Assembly: GCF_000236925.1 (NCBI RefSeq)
Contig: NC_016941.1
Span: 1,798,001-1,862,000 of the forward strand
Direction: 5' to 3'
Length of the DNA: 64,000 nt
Source of the DNA: Staphylococcus argenteus
GTDB lineage: Bacteria > Bacillota > Bacilli > Staphylococcales > Staphylococcaceae
The notes below the pieces were generated by a model that made no database searches, had not been told where the DNA came from, and was given only the letters and a program-made list of their open reading frames with translations. Positions 37,508 through 46,536 of this stretch are shown here, piece by piece; position 1 is the first letter of the stretch; each line of letters begins with the position of its first letter. The position numbers and the translations under genes were made by a program.

Positions 37508-38299
37508 ATGAATGGCAACATAATTAAATCTATTAGTGAGGACTATTTTGATTATTTACAAACAGAATCAAAATTTGTCCCATTAGAAAACGAGACTATA
37601 GAATTTTATTCACCTATCGTTGATTATTTTGGAGATTCTATTTCTGTTAATATATCTTTTTCAGAGAATCGATATAAACTAACTGATCATGGAGAAACAT
37701 TGTGGAACATGGAGCAATTTGGTATAGATTTAACTAGTCATAAAAAACAAAAAAAGTATCAACTCCTCAATAACATCGTACAAAATTATGGTCTAGTCAT
37801 TGAAAACAAAAGCATAAACTTTTATACAAATCGAAAATACTTATCTCAAGCTATTCATGATTACGTTTTGGCTATTTCAGAGATTAGTTATTTGGGGATA
37901 TTAAAAAAAGAAAATATTAAGTCATTATTTAAAGACGAAGTGATGCAATATTTTCTATCGAATAGAAAGATTTATCCTAATGTATTTCCCGAATTTAAGG
38001 TTGAGGGAAAATCAAAGTTAATCCATAGTTTCGAAGCAGTATTTCCAGGAGAAACTACAGAGTATGTTAAAACAATTAAACGAATCGATAAAAACAATGC
38101 AAAAAATGCCCTTTTCGATTGGGAAGATGTTGAAGTACATAGAAACAAAAATTTCGATTCAAATGCTAGACTAAATATCATAACAGAACATCAAGATGAT
38201 ATTAGTGAAGCAGTTTCAACTATGCTGTCTCAATATAATGTAGAAGTATTTTCATTAGAAAATAAAAAACAACTAGAAAATAAGTTCAGTAGAACATAA
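37508..38299 (+). CDS. DUF1828/DUF1829 protein, second gene of the module
   Basis: 263 residues. N-terminal DUF1828 segment: IEFYSPIVDYFGDSISVNIS then YKLTDHGETLWNMEQFGIDL. C-terminal DUF1829 segment (~140-250) contains HSFEAVFPGETTEYVKTIKRI and FDWEDVEVHRN. GAGGTGGTGAAACT precedes ATG 37508. Translated right after its partner. A second, only distantly similar pair occurs at 42977-44073. No catalytic motif is obvious to me. Confidence 0.75.
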   Translation: MNGNIIKSISEDYFDYLQTESKFVPLENETIEFYSPIVDYFGDSISVNISFSENRYKLTDHGETLWNMEQFGIDLTSHKKQKKYQLLNNIVQNYGLVIENKSINFYTNRKYLSQAIHDYVLAISEISYLGILKKENIKSLFKDEVMQYFLSNRKIYPNVFPEFKVEGKSKLIHSFEAVFPGETTEYVKTIKRIDKNNAKNALFDWEDVEVHRNKNFDSNARLNIITEHQDDISEAVSTMLSQYNVEVFSLENKKQLENKFSRT

Positions 38300-38357
38300 A
38301 TATGTTGAGAGAATCCTACTTTAATTTTTAAACTTAATAATCTATTAAAAATAACAT

Positions 38358-38385
38358 GAGAGAGTACTTTTGTACTCTCTTTTTT
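38358..38385 (+). terminator. Terminator of the first DUF1828 module
   Basis: GAGAGAGTAC-TTTT-GTACTCTCT stem followed by TTTTT. Confidence 0.8.
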
Positions 38386-39057
38386 ATGTAGAAATAAATT
38401 TTAAAATCTCACTTCTATTAAACACCATTTCTCTTTGGTAAGTTACTTTGATTTTCGATTTTTTGGCATCATTCTGTTTGTGAGAAAGAACACCGATAAA
38501 TTCTGGATTAAAGTTTCCACGTGAAAGTATCGGCATTCGGTCTGTTGGTAAGAATTTTTGACCTGCATTTGAGCTACTTTGTCTGCCACCTAAAAATAGT
38601 TCATTGGCGTATGTTTGGTCGTAACTATCTCTACCAAATGGTCCCCAACCGTTATTCATAATTTTGTGTGCCTCTACTCCCCAGCCAATTGATTTATGAT
38701 TTGTCTTGCTATCAATTGTTGTTCTTTAGCTTTCTTTTTTATAATTGATTGTTTCAGAAAATGATTTTGATCCATTTCCTCCACCAGATAAACCATTTGA
38801 TATATTAATATCTCCACCATATGAATAACCTAATGTTTGTTGAACTCGGAATTCTTCGTTTTGGTTTTTAGGTGCATAGTCAACAACATTTACAGAATCA
38901 TTGGGCTGTGAACTAATAGAAACATTATATTTTGCCCCCCAATAAAATTGTGAGTATTTGTAATCATTTGGATACGGCTTTTTATAACCTGAATTAATAT
39001 TCCCTGCAGCTTTAAGTACTAAATCATAACTTTTATCTTTTAAGTTTTGTACTCAAA
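38384..39057 (-). pseudogene. lukD: lukD-like leukocidin F-subunit remnant
   Basis: The minus strand encodes the middle of a bi-component leukocidin F subunit: [59 protein letters not shown], a stop after NYKKES, then [20 protein letters not shown] and [20 protein letters not shown] ending at YQREM. The N-terminal ~third and the C-terminal rim and stem end are gone, and one internal stop is present. It best fits LukD. The lukE partner is absent. Confidence 0.88.
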
Positions 39058-40350
39058 AAGCACAATAAAGTTAACACACATCAACTCTTTCGCTTATAAA
39101 TTCATATTATTATAACTGAAATGGTGTGTGTATCATTTCGTAATATCTCTTGCTTTATCTAAAAATTTAAATGTATGATTTAGTCGAATTAAAAGCATAT
39201 ATAAATTTACTATCAACTAAAATTTCACCCTAAAAATAAAAAACCATGATTTCGAAATCTTCATATACTGAAGTTTCTACTCTCATGGCAATTTATACTA
39301 TGATATTCAATTATAATGCCTAGTCTCATAGTAAACGGCTACTACATTCGCATGTACTTCGTTTTGCTGTCCACGCATGGTCGTTGACTTATTTATATTA
39401 TAATATAAATATTTTATTTTTCAATACTTAATATTAAAAATACCCTTCTATAACATCATTAAGTTGATGAACTTCATCTTTAAATGTCATTATACATTGT
39501 ATAAAACTATATTACAGGGTATTAAATTGACAATATACACTTTTGGTTGTGTATGCATGTCGCAATTCTCCTTATCATGGCTATTATTCTATATAATTAC
39601 AATTTTAATTATTGACTTGAAAAGTTATAAACATAAGTGTCAAATAATGCTAATTATGGTAAGTTAATATTACATTAAGTAACATCAAAATTTACAAATA
39701 TAGAAGTAAATTCTTAACTTTCTAATTATGAATCATAATATTATCTTCTTGGAAAAAATTTAATTAAGACATAATTTATCAAAAGTACTAAAAGTAGAAG
39801 TCTATATAAAGGAACCAATTAGCATAAGTTGACGAATGGAGACATCTTAGACCAACCCGAAAATTTGAAATTATGGACGTAGGCAAGGCTTTAGTCCAAC
39901 CGTTTCATTGCATGAATTTGAAAAAACACGTCAGATACCTATATATAATTTCCGAATATTAGCATTTAAGTAAATCATAAATTTTAGAAGTATTATAATA
40001 ATATATACCATTAAAACCATTTACTAATTCATTGCTCTAATTATGCAGTTAACTTTCCGCAATAAGTCCAAAATATGTCTAATGGATAAAAAATAATCAA
40101 AACTTTAACTTTAATCAATATTGATCTGCAAAAATTTAACACAAGCTAATACAATGATTAAACCGACAGGAATTGCCAATGATACTGGTAAATCAGTAGA
40201 AGAAATGATGTGTAGAAGTTCACAAGTAAACTAGAAAATTGGGATTAATTAAAATTTGTTTCAACCTTTATACATACTAAGCAAAATTACACACTTTATC
40301 AAAATAATATTAATTTCGCAAAATTTAGCTTATATGGAGGATTAATAGAA
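39058..40350. other. ~1.3 kb with no convincing gene
   Basis: Very AT-rich, with many stops on both strands. The open frame at 39464-39667 lacks a ribosome-binding site and protein-like composition. Short protein-like pieces (for example GIANDTGKSVEEMMC near 40169-40215) suggest worn-out coding DNA. Looks like decayed island sequence. Confidence 0.5.
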
Positions 40351-40947
40351 ATGATAAAACAGGTTCTAAGAAAAAGTTTAAATACAGTAAAAGAACATTT
40401 CGATAAAAGTAACTTCCAAAAAAACTTAATATTTTCACTTGTCATATTCCCATTCTTATTTGTGCCTTACATTATAATAGATATACTCGTACATTTATCT
40501 AATAATCAAGAATATTTTAAGTTATTATCATCTATTTCACATATATTTTTAATGTTCTTTGTAACAGCAATAAGTTTATACATTATACTTTCTATACCTT
40601 TAACATCTAAGACATGTAGGAAATCTAGCTTTAGAAAGATTAGTAAAGTTATAATTTATTTTTTAGTATTTTTTTATATCCTAAGCCATCATATCAATAT
40701 AGATATTTCTAAAATGGACTCTACTTGGCATTTTTATGCGCTTTTTTTATGCTTTTTTATTATTTCATATAAATTAACTGAAAAAGTAATGAAGGTATGC
40801 AAATGGATATTTAATGAAGAATCAAATAACGATGAAGGCTTAAGAACTCAAAAATTATTTTTTATAACGACTGTGGTTTTTGGTACAATAAGTATTTTCT
40901 CAACAATTGCAAACGTTTTAGTAGCAATAAAACAATTTCTAAATTAG
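40351..40947 (+). CDS. Four-TM membrane protein of unknown function
   Basis: 198 residues with a basic helical N-terminus (~1-25) and four hydrophobic segments (~27-50, 62-85, 100-118, 125-143), then a cytosolic loop and a final TM near 168-190. TATGGAGGATTAATAGAA precedes ATG 40351. No family recognised. It precedes the GIY-YIG membrane protein by 158 bp. Confidence 0.65.
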   Translation: MIKQVLRKSLNTVKEHFDKSNFQKNLIFSLVIFPFLFVPYIIIDILVHLSNNQEYFKLLSSISHIFLMFFVTAISLYIILSIPLTSKTCRKSSFRKISKVIIYFLVFFYILSHHINIDISKMDSTWHFYALFLCFFIISYKLTEKVMKVCKWIFNEESNNDEGLRTQKLFFITTVVFGTISIFSTIANVLVAIKQFLN

Positions 40948-41105
40948 TTATATCAACTAAATAATTAAAGGTAACAAAAATTACATAGTAAAAGCGATAG
41001 TAGATTATTAATATAGCATTTGTTTTCACTGTGTCAAAACTCAAAACAATTAAGCCATAGAGAGTATTAAAATACACATAAATTCAAATTAAGGAGAATA
41101 GGAAA

Positions 41106-42452
41106 ATGAAAAAAGAAATTTTAAAAAAGCAATGGGTAATATGGACAATCTTAGTAACATCTTTCTTTAGTATAGGAACACCAGGTATAGCAATAATCCC
41201 ATTCAGTTTATCAATATATGCATTATCTAAATTAATACTTGTTAATAAATTTGTAGAACCGGATTTAGTAACACTTCAAAACTTGAAAGAAAAAAATAAA
41301 AGTATCAACATTGAAAATCAAAAAATTAAGCGTGAAATACAAGAATTGAAGAACCTAAAAAAAGATTTAATATCTAGTATAGAAGAAGGTACTAAAGAAC
41401 TTGAACACATTACTAGTTATTTAAATGATGAATTATTTAAATATGATATAGAATTAACTTATCCCTTTGATTTAGTTGAAGTAGACTCATCTCAAATTAA
41501 TACATATATTAAAAAATTACAAATGAAAGAAAAAGAATTACTAAATCTTGAAGAAGTGAAAATATTTAATGTTTCTACAGAGAATAAGAGACATCAAAAT
41601 GCACAGGCCAAGCAAATCATACGATTATTTAATGCTGAAACTTCTCAATTAATTAATAAAGTAAATTGCAAAAATATCGAAAGCATGCAGAACAAAATAT
41701 TTAAAAGTTATGAAGGGATAAATAAAATATTTGAAACGGATAATGTACGTATTCCTGAAACTTTACTTGACATAAAACTTGAGATGTTAGATTTAATGCA
41801 CAAATATCAAGTTAAAATAGAAGATGAAAAAATCATAAGAAGAGAAGAACGAGCTAGATTGAAAGAAATAGAACAAGCAGAAAAAGAAATGGAGAAAAAA
41901 CTAAAAGAGCTTGATAAAGACATTAGACACCACAATAATGAAATCAAAAAGCTGACAATGTATTTAAATAACACAGATTTACATGTCGAAAAAGAATTAT
42001 ATATTGAAAAGATTAGAGAATTAGATCAATCACTCAAGTATTTAAATTCTGAAAGAGAAAATGTAGAGGACAGAAAAGTTAATGCTCAATCAGGATTTGT
42101 TTATATAATATCAAATATCGGTTCATTTGGAGAAAATGTTTATAAGATTGGTGTAACCCGTAGATTAGAACCAATGGATAGAATTAATGAATTAAGTAGC
42201 GCATCTGTTCCCTTTGAATTCGATGTGCACGCTTTAATTTTCTCTGAAAATGCTTTTGAGCTTGAAAACAAATTACACGAATACTTTAAAAAATATAAAG
42301 TTAATAAAGTTAACGGAAGAAAAGAATTCTTTAAAGTTAATATTAATGAAATTAAAGATAAAGTTTTATCAGAACACAATAGCACAGTTCAATTCATTGA
42401 CGAACCAAAAGCTATACAATACAGAGAAACTTTAAGATTAACTTCACTCTAA
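41106..42452 (+). CDS. Membrane-tethered coiled-coil protein with GIY-YIG (T5orf172) domain
   Basis: 448 residues: one or two TM segments (~12-45), a short coiled coil, a DUF4041-like middle (about 105-230: FDLVEVDSSQINTYIKKL...), a long coiled coil (~235-325) and a C-terminal T5orf172/GIY-YIG domain (SGFVYIISN, VYKIGVTRR, DRINELSS, ELENKLHEYF, FKVNINEI). Prophage DUF4041 proteins carry the same nuclease-like end, usually without a membrane anchor. AAGGAGAATAGGAAA precedes ATG 41106. A role in phage exclusion is inference. Confidence 0.8.
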   Translation: MKKEILKKQWVIWTILVTSFFSIGTPGIAIIPFSLSIYALSKLILVNKFVEPDLVTLQNLKEKNKSINIENQKIKREIQELKNLKKDLISSIEEGTKELEHITSYLNDELFKYDIELTYPFDLVEVDSSQINTYIKKLQMKEKELLNLEEVKIFNVSTENKRHQNAQAKQIIRLFNAETSQLINKVNCKNIESMQNKIFKSYEGINKIFETDNVRIPETLLDIKLEMLDLMHKYQVKIEDEKIIRREERARLKEIEQAEKEMEKKLKELDKDIRHHNNEIKKLTMYLNNTDLHVEKELYIEKIRELDQSLKYLNSERENVEDRKVNAQSGFVYIISNIGSFGENVYKIGVTRRLEPMDRINELSSASVPFEFDVHALIFSENAFELENKLHEYFKKYKVNKVNGRKEFFKVNINEIKDKVLSEHNSTVQFIDEPKAIQYRETLRLTSL

Positions 42453-42457
42453 AAATT

Positions 42458-42502
42458 TGGGTAGCCCACCTACCCTTATTATTTTTGCCAATTTTTAGGA
42501 AG
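42458..42502 (+). repeat. Copy 1 of a ~45-bp repeat with terminator hairpin
   Basis: GGGTAG-CCCAC-CTACCC then TTATTATTTTTGCCAATTTT. The same unit precedes the integrase remnant at 44980-45024. Just after it, an open fragment ending GFGYEDMYYKK (stop near 42585) is the 3' end of an unknown dead gene. Confidence 0.75.
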
Positions 42503-42743
42503 ATATCATATATCAATAATAAAACAACCAAATGGTAAAAACTTTTATGGTTTTGGATATGAAGATATGTATTATAAAAAGTAATTATTTGTTAATCAAT
42601 ACATTGTAATATTAAGTGCAACCCAAAAAAAGTTCATAAAAATGCCCGCAATGGGCACTTTATTGTAAGATGTTAACAACCACAAAAACACATATAAGTA
42701 TTACTAATATGAGCTATAACCATCTTTTACTTACTGAACACAC

Positions 42744-42950
42744 ATGTATAGAGAAAATTATTCTTTAAGACCTATTGCACGTAAATTAAAACGTTCCGCA
42801 TCCACTAACTTACGTGAAATTAGCAGAATTAATATAAATAAGTTATATCAAGCTGAAACAGCTCAAAAGAATTATGTAACTACAGAAAACTTTGTGTTCG
42901 TCCTACTCGACTTACTCCAGAACTTGGTAATATCATTAAGCAATATTTAA
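42744..42950 (+). pseudogene. IS30-family transposase remnant
   Basis: The frame from ATG 42744 contains ENYSLRPIARKLKRSASTNL followed by REISR and NKLYQAETAQKNY, which matches the helix-turn-helix N-terminus of IS30 transposases (ENYSLRKIAKKLNRSPSTISREI-like). The catalytic DDE part is absent. Confidence 0.7.
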
Positions 42951-42976
42951 AATAACACTATTCTTATGAATTAAAC

Positions 42977-43276
42977 GTGATTCGATTTTTTAAAACCGAT
43001 TTTCTTTTAAAATCAAGTATCTATGGTTTAACCACTTATATGATTAGGTTCGATGTTAAAGGTAGTGATCATGCAAATCCACCAAATAACGAAAGAATAC
43101 CTACGCCACATATACACATTTATACTGAAGAATATAATAATGGTGGTATTGCAATCCCATTAAAAGATATTAAAGATTTAGAATTAACAGATGAAATTAT
43201 GGAATCATTAGAGTTCTTTATGAAGTATCCTAATATAAAACACGATAATGTTATAATAGAACCAAGATTACTGTAA
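42977..43276 (+). CDS. DUF6978-like protein, probably 5'-truncated
   Basis: 99 residues if started at GTG 42977; no ribosome-binding site. The conserved core is clear: DVKGSDHANPPNNERIPTPH and IHIYTEEY then GIAIPLKD and FFMKYPNI. Full-length relatives are ~150 residues, so ~45 N-terminal residues seem to be missing, apparently replaced by the IS30 remnant upstream. It ends 20 bp before a DUF1828 gene, repeating the pair at 37030-38299. Confidence 0.6.
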   Translation: MIRFFKTDFLLKSSIYGLTTYMIRFDVKGSDHANPPNNERIPTPHIHIYTEEYNNGGIAIPLKDIKDLELTDEIMESLEFFMKYPNIKHDNVIIEPRLL

Positions 43277-43296
43277 AAGAAATGGAGGGATAATTA

Positions 43297-44073
43297 GTGA
43301 AAACTATCGAAGAAAAAATGAACGAATATTTCAACTGGTTAAAACAAAACTATATCTTCAAAGAATTAGATAGTTCTACAGAAATTACTACTCCATTTAA
43401 AAATCATTTGAATGATTTTATTAGAATATATGCTGATACATTACCAAATAATGAAATTCGTCTATCTGATGACGGATTAACGATTAATGAATTAGAAATG
43501 TTGGGTATTGATATAAACACAAAAACGAGAACTAAACTGATACAGAGTATTTTAAATCAATTTAATTTAAAATTAGTTGATAAAGAAATTACAGCAGATA
43601 TTAAAAATGAGAGTTTTGCTCAGTCTAAACATAATTTAATTCAAGGTATATTGAAAATTTATGACCTTACCTTAACTACTAAATCTAATGTTACAAACAT
43701 GTTCTATGAAGAAGTATTTGAATTCTTATATGACCAAGAAATAAGAGGATTAGCACAAGTTTCTGTTTCTGGAGAATCAGGTTTAAAATATTCTATTGAT
43801 TATATTGTTTCAGAAACAAAATCACAACCAGAAAAACTAGTTAATTTTACAAATAACTTAGATTTTAACAAAATAACAAATGAAGCATATATTTATCGAG
43901 ACATCAAACCAAACAGACCATCCAGAAACAATTTAGAACCTATAATGTTAATAATAGTAAATGATATAGATTATCCGATAAATGATAGAGCACAAACTGT
44001 AGCAGTACATGAGAACCTTGAGATTTTAAAATGGTCTAATAAATCAAAAATCATTGAAACTTTAACCTCATAA
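43297..44073 (+). CDS. DUF1828/DUF1829 protein, second copy
   Basis: 258 residues from GTG 43297 (GGAGGGATAATTA upstream). N-terminal DUF1828: ITTPFKNHLNDFIRIYADTL then EIRLSDDGLTINELEMLGID. The C-terminal half (DUF1829) holds VSGESGLKYSIDYIV and VAVHENLEILKWS. Similarity to the 37508 copy is low, so the two modules were probably acquired separately. A 15-bp-stem terminator follows. Confidence 0.75.
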   Translation: MKTIEEKMNEYFNWLKQNYIFKELDSSTEITTPFKNHLNDFIRIYADTLPNNEIRLSDDGLTINELEMLGIDINTKTRTKLIQSILNQFNLKLVDKEITADIKNESFAQSKHNLIQGILKIYDLTLTTKSNVTNMFYEEVFEFLYDQEIRGLAQVSVSGESGLKYSIDYIVSETKSQPEKLVNFTNNLDFNKITNEAYIYRDIKPNRPSRNNLEPIMLIIVNDIDYPINDRAQTVAVHENLEILKWSNKSKIIETLTS

Positions 44074-44120
44074 ATTAACAGTAATCCCCTATTCTTATTT
44101 TTTCAATTTTTAAATCTTAT

Positions 44121-44160
44121 CGTCCAAATGAAAAAACAAAAATCTTTTTCATTTGGACGT
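44121..44160 (+). terminator. Strong terminator after the second DUF1828 module
   Basis: CGTCCAAATGAAAAA pairs perfectly with TTTTTCATTTGGACG around an 8-base loop. Confidence 0.8.
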
Positions 44161-44167
44161 TTCATTT

Positions 44168-44283
44168 AGAACAAAAAAAGAGCAAGGTCAACGCGACAGA
44201 AAATTAATTTCTTGACACGTAATTGACACTTGCTCTTTTGAAATACTAATATTTCATTGTAATTCCGTTAAATTAACGGAGAG
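44168..44283 (+). repeat. Copy 1 of a ~116-bp direct repeat (integrase 3' end, att-like)
   Basis: Starts AGAACAAAAAAAGAGCAAGG and ends TTCCGTTAAATTAACGGAG. It is ~85-90% identical to 46036-46152, the 3' end of the integrase remnant. In frame it reads EQKKSKVNATEN-stop, the tail of a tyrosine recombinase. The repeat includes an inverted repeat GAGCAAG...CTTGCTC and the palindrome CCGTTAAATTAACGG. Confidence 0.75.
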
Positions 44284-44470
44284 TTAATAAAATCTTTATA
44301 CTAATAGTCTTACCTTTTCAACATATTATATTAATAGATTGTACTAAAGTTTCAATTATTTTATAATTATATGAATGAATAGTATACACTTAGTTAGACA
44401 AATCTAAAAATTTAGATATTGTTTAATATTAAAACTATTGATTCACATATAAATAAAAGGAGATAACAGC

Positions 44471-44965
44471 ATGAGGAGATTATTCTATCTATTACTAGCT
44501 AGTACAATGATTTTAGTAGCATGTGGGGATGCTAGCAATGAAAATAAGGAAATGAAAGACGATAAAAAGTCAGAAGTAAAAAAAGAAGCTAAGAAAAATA
44601 ATGATAAACCAAAGAACGAAAAAAAGAATCAAGATATAAACAAAAACAATAATGAGCAAGTTCAAAATTTAAATAATAATCAACCAGTCTTAAATAATAA
44701 TAGTGAACATAGCAATCAACAACAAAGCAATAAAAACAATTACACAGTTATAGAAAATGGAAATACAGTTACAGAAATTTATAATGGACAATCACATACA
44801 ACTACAAATAACCATATTAGAGAAGGATATGTAGAGGGAGAAACAGACCCAATATATAAAAGAGAATATAAGCATTTTTATACACCTGAAGAAGCTCAAA
44901 GAGCACAAGAAAATAGCGACCAAATTTTAAGAGAAATGGGTCTCGAACCAGAAAGGTATGAATAA
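44471..44965 (+). CDS. Lipoprotein next to the integrase remnant
   Basis: 164 residues with lipobox ILVACGDAS (Cys18). The mature part is Asn/Lys-rich and low-complexity to about residue 95, then VIENGNTVTEIYNGQSHTTT and a C-terminal YTPEEAQRAQENSDQILREM. AAAGGAGATAACAGC precedes ATG 44471. It lies between the two 116-bp repeats, so it is cargo of the same small element. Function unknown. Confidence 0.75.
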   Translation: MRRLFYLLLASTMILVACGDASNENKEMKDDKKSEVKKEAKKNNDKPKNEKKNQDINKNNNEQVQNLNNNQPVLNNNSEHSNQQQSNKNNYTVIENGNTVTEIYNGQSHTTTNNHIREGYVEGETDPIYKREYKHFYTPEEAQRAQENSDQILREMGLEPERYE

Positions 44966-44979
44966 AATAAAATTAAATA

Positions 44980-45024
44980 ATAAGGGTAGCTCGCCTACCC
45001 TTATTATTTTTTGCCAATTTTGAG
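44980..45024 (+). repeat. Copy 2 of the ~45-bp terminator-bearing repeat
   Basis: AAGGGTAG-CTCG-CCTACCCTT then ATTATTTTTTGCCAATTTTGAGG. Matches 42458-42502. It doubles as terminator for the lipoprotein gene and leader of the integrase. Confidence 0.75.
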
Positions 45025-45037
45025 GAGGAGAAATAAA

Positions 45038-46117
45038 GTGACATCATTTACTATTACAAAAAGGCAGAATAAAACGTCAACATCTTGGCAATACGATGTA
45101 AATCATCCGTCTTTCAAATCAGGAAGGAAAAGAAATTCAGGCTTCAAAACTAAAGCAGAGGCAACCAACGTCGCACAACAATTGTTTAGAGATTTGGAGG
45201 ATGATAATAACATTGAAGATAATAAAAAGTTTACAGAATATTACAGTGACTGGATAAATTTAAAGTATAAAAAAAGTTATCCAGCAAACCGTTTTATTGG
45301 TATGAAAGATCCATTAGGATATTTAGCAAGTTTTCCGGAGAAAACATGCTAATAAAAAATATAACACGAAGTGAATATCAGAGGTTTTTAAATAAATACG
45401 CACAAGGCCATAACGATGAAACTGTGAGAGAGATTCATGGTTGTTTAGCAAGATGTATCGGAGACGCATTATATGATGGCAATTTTAAAAAAGACCCTAC
45501 CTATGACGTTAGTATCAAAGGCACTGAAAAAGCTATAGATGAGAATTTTAAGTATTTAACGATTAAAGAATACTTAAAATTACTAGAGTACTTTAAAAAG
45601 GAGATGAAGAAAGTTAAATTTTCTGTATCTATTGGGTATTACTGGTGCAAGATATAGAGTTGTTATCAATATGACTTACAATGATTTAAGCAAAGAAAAT
45701 GGTATAGTTCATTTACCAGGAACAAAAACAAAGAATTCAAAACAAGAAGTTGAAGTTAATTCAAGAGATATTATACACATAAATTCAAAGTTAGCTAGAT
45801 TACCAAATAGAATTAACGGAAAATTATTTTCGGTTATTCATACATTGGTGAGTAAATCATTAAAAAAATCAAAAGAAGTAATAGAATTAAATAATGATTA
45901 TATCACTCCCTATTCACTTAGACACACTCACAAATCTTCTTTGCTATCCAAAGCCATACCGATTGAATATATGAGCAAACGATTAGGTCACTCTAGAATA
46001 TCATAAACGTTAAACACTTACTCGCATTTACTTGAAGAACAAAAAAAGAGCAAGGTCAACGAGTCAGAAAATCTTTTTCTTGATACGTATATCACACTTG
46101 CTCTTTTAAGAATCTGA
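45038..46117 (+). pseudogene. int: Phage-type tyrosine integrase, disrupted
   Basis: GTG 45038 (GAGGAGGAGAAATAAA upstream) opens MTSFTITKRQNKTSTSWQYD, the Arm-binding N-terminus of staphylococcal phage integrases. The frame breaks near 45345 and again near 45650. The catalytic part follows: GARYRVVINMTYNDL, TPYSLRHTHKSSLLS (Arg/His), RLGHSRIS, then TAA at 46004, five codons before the nucleophile Tyr in TLNTYSHLLEEQ. So it is inactivated by frameshifts and a nonsense codon. Confidence 0.88.
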
Positions 46118-46152
46118 ACATTTCATTGTATTTCCGTTAAATTAACGGAGAA
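46036..46152 (+). repeat. Copy 2 of the ~116-bp direct repeat
   Basis: Matches 44168-44283 from AGAACAAAAAAAGAGCAAGG to CCGTTAAATTAACGGAG. It contains the last codons of the integrase remnant. Bases 46160-46536 beyond it have no gene, only a protein-like scrap (QSYRSKDYKSEKTLKELK, ~46250-46308). Confidence 0.75.
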
Positions 46153-46536
46153 TGCGGATTAGCTCTATAGATTTATCTCTAGAGTGTTAAAAAATTGCAC
46201 ATTCTTAAACAGTCAAAAATGTCCGTTATTAAATTATCATTTCCACAGGACAATCATATAGGTCTAAAGATTATAAAAGTGAAAAAACATTAAAAGAATT
46301 AAAATAATAAACCGCTAAAAAACGACATTTTCAAACCGCTATTGACTGTTAACACAAATAGGTTTTTAGACATATTTTTATCAAAGTAATATAAAACATA
46401 TTTAGAATAAATCAATGAGAAAAATTAAATAATTGAACTGGTAATAAACTAACTATTTACATGAATCTATAAAACACTTAGAACAAAAGTTCGAAAATCG
46501 CACATTATGATTGTATAGTGATATCATATATACTTA

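Noticed and set aside
39464..39667. 67-codon open frame in the empty stretch
   Set aside because: No ribosome-binding site, odd composition, no family; the surrounding DNA is decayed.
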